A stretch of DNA of 64,000 bases, taken from positions 418,888-482,887 of the forward strand of contig NW_002060950.1 of assembly GCF_000150275.1 (NCBI RefSeq), given 5' to 3'. The translations under genes were made by a program, and so were the position numbers. Origin of the DNA: Trichoplax adhaerens. Taxonomy: Eukaryota; Placozoa; Uniplacotomia; Trichoplacea; Trichoplacidae. Every line of letters begins with the position of its first letter. The stretch's first letter is position 1. A model generated the notes under the pieces. It was not told the origin of the DNA and did not search any database. It saw nothing but the letters and a program-made list of their open reading frames with translations. This document shows positions 20,501 through 31,800 of this stretch, piece by piece.

Positions 20501-21683
20501 ATGATAATAATAATTATTAATATAGTAGTATTAAAATAGGTCGGAGTTAAAGTGTCAGTAAATTCTGCTATACAAATAATGCAAGCCTGGAATTGATTCA
20601 ATCACGTTCAATTAATTAGTGAACCATATGAGATCTAATTCAATTGACTTACAGAGTCATCAGATGTTGATATTGAAGTTACAGCATTTGCTTCGAGATT
20701 TTTGCAAGTGCTTACAAAGGAATTGACAACATCCAGCATATCAGGTATAGCAATGTTACTACGTTCAGCTTTCTCACTTAAAATAATAAGTTGCGACACC
20801 TAGCAAAAATAAAAGAAAATATTTAAGAGCTCAATCCAGTTAGCGTTGTACATTGAAGAGTAAAGAAAGGAAGGGTAAGACATAGATAGGTAAAAGAAAA
20901 ATATCCATGAGCTTTACTAGCCAATATCGTAGTGCTCGCTAAGTATAGAGTATTGAGTAGAAAATTGTTTTACCGTACAGTATTATTAGTAGTCCAGTCT
21001 TTAAAGCGATGGATTTACGTTTAGACGATGTAAACAATGGTCAACATCACGATGTTGGCTAACATTCTATTATTTTGGCATCAGTAAGGTGAATTTCAAA
21101 TGCCAATTGTATAACAATTATTACGTACCGTTATTAAGAGTTTTTTTAATTTTAATTAATTAATCGTGTGTTCGATTGTCTGCAGATAACCTATCTATAA
21201 TTAACTATACTCGTAAATACGTTGTAACGTCCATCATCGCCCAAGGCGACCAAAGGAGGCATGTCACACAAACCGTTGTAAAATAGCAGAATGTTTTATC
21301 TTATCTTATGACTAAACTCGGATCATATCAACTCTACGGCATCGTTATATCTCAATTAGAGCAGCACATAAAAGAAAATTTTAGTCAACTTGACTATACT
21401 GTATCAATTTGAAACCAACTCCTTTACACATTGACAGTAGTTGAACGTCAATTGGTAAGCTCAGTTCTTGTTATGAGCGTTCCCTTTTGATCGTAGTTTG
21501 AATTTGATTCAATCTTGATCTACCGTAAGTGCTTTCATTTTACTACAAAATCGAACTTGAAGTCAGAATCATTCAACCCCATTATCTTACCCGAGCTGCA
21601 ATTGGTGCAACCACTACTTCAATCCACTTCGTTTTAGATATAGACGATAACGTCGCTCCAACTATCGCGCTGTTCAAAGCCAT
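11572..21683 (-). CDS. Giant vinculin-family protein with duplicated D4-like modules
   Basis: Vinculin-family adaptor linking adhesion complexes to actin; by my rough exon sum about 1,900 residues, against about 1,070 for vertebrate vinculin. Roughly 30 exons join in phase. The start is ATG 21683-21681, first exon 21591-21683, encoding SKTKWIEVVVAPIAAR. The next exon (20653-20799, VSQLIILSEKAERSNIAIPD) aligns with the vinculin D1 start. Exons to about 17400 follow the vinculin head through D4 (VNPSDKRLYTQLENVCNNWM), ending IPQFAG. A charged/serine linker (about 17360-16850) is followed by a second helical block (16770-14600) with two more D4-like modules, LAPQVISAAQ and LTPKVISAARGL. Then comes a Ser/Thr/Asn-rich linker of about 400 residues (14480-13150), joined through a GTAAGT donor after PARSVV to the tail (EDINVWEEDGNFVIRAAKEM, from about 12695). 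The end is VSRSVSPDPTLTDLVR-stop. The FPPPP and WVRKTPWYQ motifs of vertebrate vinculin were not seen. Family is secure; the single-gene model needs transcript support. Confidence 0.85.
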
Positions 21684-21767
21684 ATTTGACGCTGTGCTTG
21701 TTTTAGGATATTTTTCTTCTCGTAGGCGCTTTGATCAGAGTTTTGCAATTTTGAACGCCTTTTTACT

Positions 21768-22860
21768 GTCCTGTACTGTATACTATACTGTGTACAATAC
21801 AGCAGTGTAGTGCCTGTACAGTACGTTACGTTACAGAAATGAGACGATCTTTTCTACTGGACTGGACTAGGTACTGCTGTGTACAGTACGGTACAGTACA
21901 TTGTCAACTCACGATTGAGCTATGCACTGTATACTACAGTAGATTGTACAGTACTCCTGTACAGTACTGTACAAATTTATCCCGTTATTGTAAGTTCGTA
22001 ACGTAACGGTCAGTCAAATAACCGGGGATTACCATGTCAACTGTGCTGTAAATTGCAGAATCTGTATTACTAAAATTTCAATTTATTGCTGCAGATACAT
22101 CATTTTGCATAATATTGTACTGTAAGCAGAAGAAGCCGCCAATAATAGCAGTAATGATATAAAATTACTATTGGAGCAGCAATGATGTCAAGATTTCGTG
22201 GATCACATGATCCAAGCTGTTACCATCGCGACGCGTGGTCTGCTCATTTTACCTCAGTTTATACGCAATTTTGGCATAAGTACAGTACTGTACAGTACTT
22301 GACTCTGAGTTATACTGTACTGTACACTGTAAAGCAGTACCGTACGGCTGTACAGTACCGCAGAGATACTGTAGTACAGTACGACCAGACCAGACCATAA
22401 AGAGACCATCAATGATTATCAAAGACACGAGTTCTGTACTGTACTGTACGGTACGGTACTGTACAGTACAGTACACCAGGATTGTTGAAATGTAATGTTT
22501 AATACTGTACAACTGTACTGTACACTGAACAGCTTGACCATTTAGTGTACAGTACTGTACTGTACTGTACTTTAGTGCACGCATGCATTTCCAGTACGCG
22601 CAATGACTTTCCAGTACACGCATGCATTTCCAGTACCTGCAAGACTTTCCAGTACATACTGTATATGCGTGACATTTCCTAAAGTACTGTACAGTGTACT
22701 GTACAGTACTGTACTGTACAGTATTCAAAGTTTTACAGTGCATCATTTACAGTACAGTACTGTAGCCCACCCTATTGTATAGTACTGTACAGTACAGTAC
22801 AGTACACCGTGATTTACGGGACTGTACACTCAGTGTACTGTACGGTGTAACAGGTGTAAC
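21768..22860. repeat. Large TACWG pentamer array 5' of the vinculin-like gene
   Basis: Dense runs of TACTG and TACAG pentamers begin about 85 bp upstream of the vinculin-like start codon and continue for about 1.1 kb, heaviest at 21870-21975, 22280-22380, 22430-22570 and 22685-22840. Translations of both strands give spurious YCTVQYSTVQ-like peptides, a by-product of the pentamer. GTAC palindromes are frequent, so the strand can fold back extensively. No coding content was recognised inside. Confidence 0.85.
22579..22655 (+). repeat. Two-copy 39-bp tandem repeat inside the pentamer array
   Basis: ACGCATGCATTTCCAGTAC begins at 22579 and again at 22618, a period of 39 bp. Each is followed by a shorter GCAA...GACTTTCCAGTAC segment. 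This is a local higher-order repeat within the TACWG tract. Confidence 0.75.
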
Positions 22861-23221
22861 AATACAGCTCAGTACAACACTCCTGAGGTTTCGTTTTTGA
22901 GCGAGCGCACTTTTCCGATGTTAACCGGAGATGGAATAATATGAAATTTTCGATTTTAAAGTTTTTAACTGCTATGTATAGTACGAAATTATAGCTCGTA
23001 TTAATGTATCTTTGGTATGCGGACCAGGTACAACATGCAGTGATAAGAGGATACGGTAATAACGATGAGTAGCACAAGAATATTCATAAAGGTTCTACTA
23101 GCCACAGATAACCAGTTCCAAAATTTCAATTTCTTATACGATATCTGTAGCTATCCATATATCTAAATGCATATACGCTTAAACTACATTTCAGCGATTA
23201 AGCCATTTTCTTCAAGTTACC

Positions 23222-23890
23222 CCTTTATTATTACGGTATAATCATGTAATTAGAATAAAATAAATCGTTCCTCATCCATATCATACCTTTAGTAACCATC
23301 TATTGCTTATAGGGTAATTGTAGCCTTACAAGATTATTAGCTATCTTCTTAATTTTGACTCCTTCATTACCGCGTATAATCGGATAATTAGAATAAACAA
23401 TCTGTTACTCCTTTATTATTACGGTATAATCATGTAATTAGAATAAAATAAATCGTTCCTCATCCATATCATATCTTTAGTAACTATCTATTGATTGTAG
23501 GGTGATTGTAGCCTTACAAGATTATTAGCTATCTTCTTCAATTTTACTCCTTTATAGCCACGTATAATCGGATAATTAGAATAAACAATCTTCATCCATA
23601 TCTTATCTTTAGAAATCATTTCTCTTGCATGTAGGTGCGCTGTTGCGCTTACTTATATAATCAGATGTATGCCTTGTTGACGAGTGTAGGATATAAGGAA
23701 GTTACCACCTAGTAGGATTCTCAGTTTACGAATAAATCTTTGACACTACAATCTTCTTGTATTTTACTCCTTCATTACTACGGCATAAACAGATAATTAG
23801 AATAATATAAACTATCCTCGTCCATATCATATCTTGAGGAATCATCTCTCTTGCACGTAGGACAATTGTAACCTTATAAGATTATTTATT
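23222..23890 (+). repeat. Diverged tandem minisatellite (about 188-bp units with internal half-units)
   Basis: CTTTATTATTACGGTATAAT begins at 23223 and again at 23411 (period 188) and continues with near-identical downstream sequence through GATTATTAGCTATCTTCTT. A related half-unit with CGTATAATCGGATAATTAG starts near 23360 and again near 23550. A further diverged copy lies at about 23763-23885. No open frame spans the units, so this is a non-coding tandem array. Confidence 0.8.
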
Positions 23891-26800
23891 TAAGAAAGAT
23901 AAGTTATTATGGTATGTTTCTGTGACAAGATCCATAACCAATGATATATTTATTCATATCGTCTGATCCATTATCTATCAATATTTATATAAATTGTAAA
24001 ATGAACGCATAAAATGATTGGAATCTATTTACTTGCATGCTAGTATACCAGACACTGTTCAGAGATTGATATATTATGGAAGTTTAATCCAGGTAACTGT
24101 GATTTCAATCATGATATTTCGAAAAGAAATTTATATTTACCGAGGGTAGTGCATATTGTACTATATCTAAGACCTAATAAATGCCATATCCGCATGTTTA
24201 TGCACTGTGATTGTTAAACTGTTATGTCCTTTGGTCTACTATAATCCTTATTTTTTTTGTATATAGTGCATAAAAGTGAGTAACTTATCAATAGTAAACT
24301 GTCGATACCCTTTCTAATATATATATAGGTTTGATAAAGGTGTTCATTAATGAAATAAAATTTATAATTTACATTGCATCGACTCTCTGATAATCTCATA
24401 GTAATCATAAATTAAAGATACTAGTCTAACTGCCGATTACCTTGCTAGCGATCTAGATAATAATTCTGGTCAGCTATCATACCATTAATGTTTTATTGGC
24501 AACCTGATCGACTGCAGATATTATACGTCACTAAATATAATGGATAGATTTCATAGTCGTCGATAACATGGGCGAGCCGCAAGCGATTTACTGCGTTATT
24601 GTTGCATGATGATCAACGTATCCTCGGTCATAAAACTAAAGTATCTATCGCTGCAGTATACCTTAAAACTCTAAATGAAAGCAATAATGTTAAATAGAAA
24701 AGTCTAAGACGATAGTAAAGGTATAAAGAGTAGCGCTGTCGAGAGCAAAATAAATATATGACTGAATCAAGTCCACTTACTTATACAATCATACTTGACC
24801 AATCATTTTATTAAAAACGAACAATGACTAAAAGATGATATTAAAATACTTAAAAGAAAAATGTGTTAGATCTACAAGACTACAACACTCTCTGGTTATT
24901 ACGTGTTCTTGAATAGTAAGGATAAATCTGTTTCAGGTTATATCGATTTAACCTTGAGGAATGAATTCCTATACTGCATAAATGAATGAAAAAAGTAAAA
25001 TTCGATAAGATTCAATGTCTATCATGCTATTTTGCATAATGTAGTAAGTATCATTCCATTTTAATCGTAAATTCATACATCCCAGGCTGTGCAAATTCAT
25101 CTCTTCTAGATTCGATAGCTCGTAATGCCAATCATGTTATGCCCAAAAATAAGACTGTAAATGCTGCACAATATGCATTGTACATGTGGCATATGTGAAG
25201 GTGTAACGACGGAAAGTAAGAGCAATGACTCATCATGTTATCATCGTCATTTACGCATAAGTTCGTCACCGTGACACTATATCAGTATTTTATATTATTA
25301 GAAACAGCAGGCAGCTCTTGCTGCTATTACTACAGCATTCCTTACTATTACAAGGAATAGCGAATTAACAAACATTATATTAATACACAGGAGGAGTAAC
25401 ATTCCAAATAAGTAATTTAATATTTTAGAGTTTGTTAGTTACAGAACAGTGCAGTACAGCAGGCGGTCACTATAACTTTACATGGAGCCACATACCGAGG
25501 AATCTTTGGATCATTGTATTTTTACTGTCTTTCATCACATAAGCAGTACCGGCTGTAATTTGCAAATTTCAATTCATATCTGGCTATACATTCAATCAAT
25601 TCTGATCGAAATATCGTTTTAAAATTCGATGCAATACTGTTTACTATCGAGAAATAAGTGCTATTGCCAATAGGTTAGAACGTCAGCTTACATTCTATAT
25701 ACGTATATACTACTGTTTATGACACAGTGATGTACACTGCGCAATTCGGCGATTTTTGCCATCTTACGAGGTCATAAATTAGAAACTGGTAAACGTAAAT
25801 TTGTGCGATAAAAGCTTCCCTAAATCACCCAGCAGTCAGTACTTCTGACACGTGTATACAGTACTGCAGGTAAACAGCGAAGAAGTATGCTTTATCGTTT
25901 TAGACCGGTGACTTTTTATTAGGTAAAGTAAAAGTTAAGTTAATCAGGGCAATAATGTACTTGAGATTTTGTGAAGCAATTACATACAAGTACGTATGTT
26001 GTTGATTGACAGAAAACAAGTATCATAGTAATATTATAAGTAGAAGACAGCCCTTGTCCTAATTTTATAAATTCGTTCCATTTGATTTTATCATCGGATG
26101 GATTTCGAAATTTTACAGCTGTTGTTGTTTTACACTTTAATTGCCAAAGTAGTGGAAAGTCTCTTCAAATTCGCTAGTCTCATCTGATTTTGTTGTCAGC
26201 AGCGACGACCGCTAGCCACGCAATCAAACACCTTGCGAGCTTGGGCTTGGTCGCTTACAATACTGTAAATTACAATCAGTTACAAAAATAGCACAATCAG
26301 CTACAAATATAGCACAATCAGTAGACAGATTGACGGTCAAGGTTATTACCGTTATTAATAATAATAATATTGAATTGTACTCTGTACAGTAGCAATGTGA
26401 ATGCATCATGCATGCTTCACGCATTTGGTTCATGTTTGGGAAATGTCATGGTCATGGTCATTTACTGTGTACTGTAGTACGTACCGTAGCTCTGCAATAC
26501 ATAGTACTGTACTGTACTGTATACTGTACATATAGTGGTATAGTGGATCAGTGGCAGTACAGTACAGTAAGTAGCACATGCCTTCAAAGATTTCCAGACC
26601 TGTACAGTACTATATACTGTAGTCTTGCATGGCGAGGATAATTATGATGACTGTCGAATTACTGTTAAGCCTTAGGCTTAAAAACAAGGCAAGTAATCAA
26701 ATCAGCATCAACATTTCACACTCATACAGGAGTAAAGGAACCCAAGTATAACGTGGCGTAGTCCACCAATCATCCAGATATAAAAATCAGTACGCACGTA

Positions 26801-28345
26801 CGCAAAAAATTGTTTTTCTCACTGTTAGTGCAAAAATTACAGTTTATTATTCTCTTTTTCATTATTTTGTTTTATGCCGCAGGACTAAGAGTTACTGGTT
26901 GGTCTCGAGTGGCCAATCAAAACGGCATTCAGACTGTCTTTCTGCTAGTTTCAGTATGTGTAGTATAAATTATCGCATGCCGCAACGGAGGATAATAATA
27001 ACTAGATTCGTAAAAATTAAACATTCAGTATTATTGTACTTGTAGGATTGCGAAGATTTTAAACAATAGGAGGCGATCGCAATCATAGCTTTCATTAATA
27101 TTAATGCCGAATTACGGGAAAGTCTGGTATGAATAGAGACAAACATCAGTTACGGGAATTTTCTATTTAGAGGCGTGTCAAGGGAACATAACTACTGTAA
27201 TAATAAGTATCATTATTTCGTGGTACAGTTTTAAACAATATTACATAAAGCGCCTTCAATAGAGACTAGTTAATAAACAGTTGTATATTGGATATACTAC
27301 GGAACTTTACAATTGAGCTATTGTTATGAGCCAGTAGTGTGCATTGAGCGCCGTTATTTATGCAATACTGACTTTCTAAATAAGACTTAGTCATACAGTA
27401 ATACGGAAAACAATATCCTTTCGAAGTAATATTGAGTAGAATAGAACGGCAACATACAGTAAGTACTCTTTCAGACCAGTTATGATATTGACTTGAGTGA
27501 CACAAAAACAAAATAATAATCATGGTCTAAACTCGATGGTACCGTTGCTATGAAATTCAAACAGTGATTATATTCACTTTTGAAGAATAAAATCAAAATC
27601 ATTGCAGTAACAATACTAGATTAATACCATTGCAACTCGTGCGACAGTAACTGATGTAAAATTTTAATACGACTTATTCAGTAATCAGGTAAAATTCACT
27701 TGTCTATTAACGTGACTACAAAGTTTGCTAACTATCATTATAATAAGAAAAAAGGCACGATTGTCGACTAATATTCTAAGGAGGATTCGGTACATAGCAT
27801 TCTTATAACGTAATTTTCACAAAAAAATTGTAATTACATTGTATTTTATTGCTCTGACCCACCATAGAGCAATTTCCAATAACTGCCGCCCTCATCTATA
27901 AGCGCATTAACGTAAGTGTATTCAAAGTAAATAGTACAATAAACGAATGTGTACTTTCCAGCAATTGTCTCGCTTTGTTTTTTTGCCTGCCATTATACAT
28001 TACTTAGAGACTGTCCTATACGGAAAGAATACATGTTGACAAAAGATTGGCAATTCCTCGACACTATCATATTATCTTTACCCGCCCAGGAACTCGATTT
28101 ACCTTATATCACCTGTACATTTTAGCTATAACAGACAAAGATAGGTCAAAAAGTAACAATACAGCACTTGTAATAAAGCTGTTAGCACCCATAACTACAG
28201 CACCAAACTTGCAGCTCTTAGCTAGTTTCCTACCGTTCTCTCACTCTTTACCGCAACTTTTTAACCTTGAATAATATCAGTAGATCCCATCGACATATAT
28301 CTTCGAAAGTGAAATTTGGTAATTAAAATTCTCTAAAATATCGAA
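23891..28345. other. Gene-poor interval
   Basis: No coding exon was recognised. It contains a 21-bp two-copy repeat with the core ATAGCACAATCAG at about 26277-26318 and a moderate TACWG array at about 26370-26640. The remainder looks like ordinary AT-rich intergenic DNA. Confidence 0.45.
26370..26640. repeat. TACWG pentamer array (intergenic)
   Basis: Runs of TACTG/TACAG lie at about 26383-26392, 26470-26535, 26553-26570 and 26600-26625. No start codon of a recognised gene lies within 1 kb; the nearest is the small gene at 28346. The array is therefore not strictly promoter-adjacent here. Confidence 0.7.
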
Positions 28346-28837
28346 ATGTGTAAGCGTAGACGAAGTTCGTACACGATCGAATTCAAGATAAGTGTTGTCG
28401 AGGCTCTTCGAGAGTCTAAAAAACAGAATGTTTCCAAAACTGCAATCAAATTTGGCGTTGATCGTAAGCGTGTGCGCGAATGGAATAATGCCTATCAAAA
28501 ATTTAAGTCTATTAAACAAAACTTACAAAAAACTCGAAAGAAGGTTGAATTCGTGCGACAGGTGAAGTCTAGAGAAATCGAGAATGGTGTACTGATGTAC
28601 CTAAAATCGCAGCTAGCGACATGCAGGAAAGTTAAAAATAAAGATTTGCAGCAAAAGGCTCTAGAAATTGCGAATTATCATGGTTTGACAAGTTTTAAAG
28701 CGTCTAATATGTGGCTTTATAGATGGAAGAAGAGGAATCAAGTAATAAGTCGACGTTTCACGCTAGGCTCAACTGGATCGTGTTCTGAAGAAGAGGACGA
28801 TGAAGATTTAATCATCGACGTAGAGAATGACGATTAG
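28346..28837 (+). CDS. Intronless protein with Brinker-like and CENP-B-like DNA-binding domains
   Basis: A 163-residue protein in one uninterrupted frame, unlike its intron-rich neighbours. Residues about 7-50 (SYTIEFKISVVEALRESK... then KTAIKFGVDRKRVREW) have the form of the helix-turn-helix of Brinker and pogo/Tigger proteins. Residues about 75-140 (YLKSQLATCRKVKNKDLQQK and FKASNMWLYRWKKRN) resemble a CENP-B type second HTH. The end is acidic (SEEEDDEDLIIDVENDD). No DDE catalytic domain follows; downstream DNA has stops in all frames. Known proteins with this architecture are pogo-family transposases or host genes derived from them. It may be a domesticated DNA-binding protein or a transposase N-terminal remnant; the intact frame and basic N-terminus favour function, but expression is unknown. 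Confidence 0.8.
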   Translation: MCKRRRSSYTIEFKISVVEALRESKKQNVSKTAIKFGVDRKRVREWNNAYQKFKSIKQNLQKTRKKVEFVRQVKSREIENGVLMYLKSQLATCRKVKNKDLQQKALEIANYHGLTSFKASNMWLYRWKKRNQVISRRFTLGSTGSCSEEEDDEDLIIDVENDD

Positions 28838-31800
28838 TCAATATAATCATTACATGATGCATAATCTTACGCTGTCCTAAAGTCATTTATACCTCAATAT
28901 TAATAGCAGAAAGATATCAATTAGGAATGAACTCATATCTCACGAGTAGATAAGCAGCGCTTATACTACTTGGCATGTCCTAAAGGGTAAAGAATTTAAT
29001 ATACAGTACGTTAAGTTATGTAACATAAGCTGGATGTATAAGTAACTGGAAATTGCACTGCTAAAGAAGGATCTGCTACGATTTTGACCTATCTAACATT
29101 TGATGTAACTAATGTGATATATACAGTAGCTATCTATACTGATGTGTCGAACCCAATTTGAATATACAACTCTTAATTCGTGCAAAATTTGATAACGAAA
29201 CACATACAAGCGCCATAGGTAAATAATATTTTAACATATTATGCTAATTGATTAATCATATTAGATACCTACTACTACGCTCGCTGTAAAACGGCACTAC
29301 CGCTAGTATCGTTTATCATGTGACTTCCAGTTCCAATGTGTATGTAGCTCCTAACATAAAATTTGTAAGTTGTTTAGTGCACCTAATCAACTTTTTAGGA
29401 CACACTTGGATTGTAACATTTTACAGGATAGATTTTCCATCTCGTACATTAATGTCTATAACATCTGGTCAACATTAATTTTGATGATAATGCTGACTTA
29501 AATGAATTTCATACAAATGTACTAATTTACGTACCTTTAGGAATACTGTAACATGAAATGTTGCAATTACAATTTTATCACTTACTTCACTACAATAACC
29601 CTGTATTTAAATAGCATCGACTTTCTGTGACTTTGCAAGATCGTCTATAACTAGCTATCTTAGCATATTCCATGATAAATTACCTTATCATCCCTTCTTA
29701 TTATCATTCTTTTAGCGTTACAATGGCAAAATGCATATAACTACATCTACTCTAAAACTATACAAGAAGTACTGTAATATATATATATAAATATATGTAT
29801 ACTGCTATGTAAGTCGTTAATACTTGCGAAAATAAAGTGTAATACTGGTAGCAACTATGAAAATCTTTTTTTCCCCTGTTATATTAATTATTCCCAGAAT
29901 ATTGGCCAACATAAAATTCCTACAGCCATACTATTGAAAGAAAATTTCTTTGACACTTGCTAAATTATGATCGCTAAGAATCACTGAGAATACAAAATGA
30001 ACTATAATTATCGCCAGCTTACGTTTCAACTTTTACACAGTATCATAGAAAACGTCCACAGTAATTGATTTTAGTACATTACAGAAAAATATAATAATAA
30101 CGCTTCATGTTTCTCGTAACTACGTACCTTGAGTGCATATCTAGTCAAGTTCATAGTACTTCACTTTAAGTATTCTAAAAACTTAACTTGAAAGTATTAC
30201 CGATAATAACTATACGGCACAAAAAATTATTACTGCCCTTATTCTGGACAAGGATTTCCGATGAGAAAATACGCTTAACTATCAAGTTTATTAATAGATA
30301 GTAATTTATCCAAAAGTTTTTTATTTAAAAATCTTGGATTACCTTTTCGGTTAAGGGACTCAAGTAGTCTACAATTATCAAAAGTTAATTTCTATACAGA
30401 AATTGTCAAAGAAATAGCTTTATTGCTCTAATATTTAGAATATATCTACATTTTTATAGCATTTGATTTAAAGAGTTTAAATCTTATCTAAATAGGGAAG
30501 TATATATTTATAATCTGTATGCTTCTACGCACAGAATAGAATCCATATATTATTATCATAAAGACGCATTTAGTATCATCGGCAAATACTGTTTTAATTT
30601 TTGTTAGATACTAGTACACTAACATTTTATATGTACGCGTAATATCAATACTACTTTGTATTTTGTTTAGACTAGCAGTAAGTTTTAAAAGTTGATTTCT
30701 CTAACATTCCATACCTAAGATGATATTAATAGTACTATTTTTTATTCGATCAACAGCTATCTTGCGCTACCAAAATTAGTTATTAACGCATTTTTACTAT
30801 CTGCTTTAATAATGAAAATGACACCTTAGTAAATGCATAAGTGGTAGCGTATTTAAATCTAGTTTATGAGCGCATCATTTAACCATTAAAACTGAAGTAA
30901 TTATCGCACCTATTTTTACCAGGTGTAAAGTGGACGCTTTTCCTCTAACAGGATCAGGTATAAAAGTTTACAATATTCTCCGAAATAACAAGATGAGTTT
31001 TAATGATGCCATTTCTAATGTTATTCAGTTTCAAAATTCAGATTGTTTGAAATTTTTAAAATTATAGTATCAGCGTATTTCATTAGATATTATTATCAAA
31101 ACTGAATACTGGAATCGCTCTTTAGAGGGAAGATAGTTATTTTAACTTTAAAACTTAATAATGTTAAACTGGTTAAGTATATATTAAGCCACGCGTATAT
31201 AGAATAGATATTTCTTCCAAAACGATAAATTGTAGCTATGAACGCATATATAAAGTAATTTATCATTCTAAATTGTCTATATTTTCTTGCCACACAGCTT
31301 TGCATGCAAAGATTTCTAGAAATTGCGGCTTTGTGAAATAGCAATTGAGAAGTGCTCTTGGGAAACATAGTCATTAACGACCAAGAAGAAAGATTTAACA
31401 GTGACAACGAACGCTGAAGGTGCGATAAACATTACGGCAATTTTAATGTTCGTAACAATGACGGCTTTCATACGGTACTGCACTGTAGTTCTGCAAGCCT
31501 ACAAGCTCGGATGTCGATACAATGCCAACTGAGCACGAACAACAGTATACCAGTTACCAACTACGAAATCCTAGGTAAATCACTTATTATCAATATAAAG
31601 AATATCATACATGTTTTTATTCGTTCATTTAATAAAGTACTGCACTGCACCGTACTGTACTACTGTACACAGACATATTGGATTAAACTGAATTTTTTGA
31701 AAGAGACTTCGCTACCGCATTATGAGTTCAGTACACTACTACTACAGACAATAATTTACAGATGGTTATTATCTTATGAAAAGGAAAAATGTTAAAAATA

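Noticed and set aside
22182-22746. Open frames of 70-165 codons rich in YCTVQYSTVQ peptides
   Set aside because: They are translations of the TACWG pentamer array; periodic peptides arise on both strands and no domain is present. The same applies to frames at 8391-8878 and 36187-36640.
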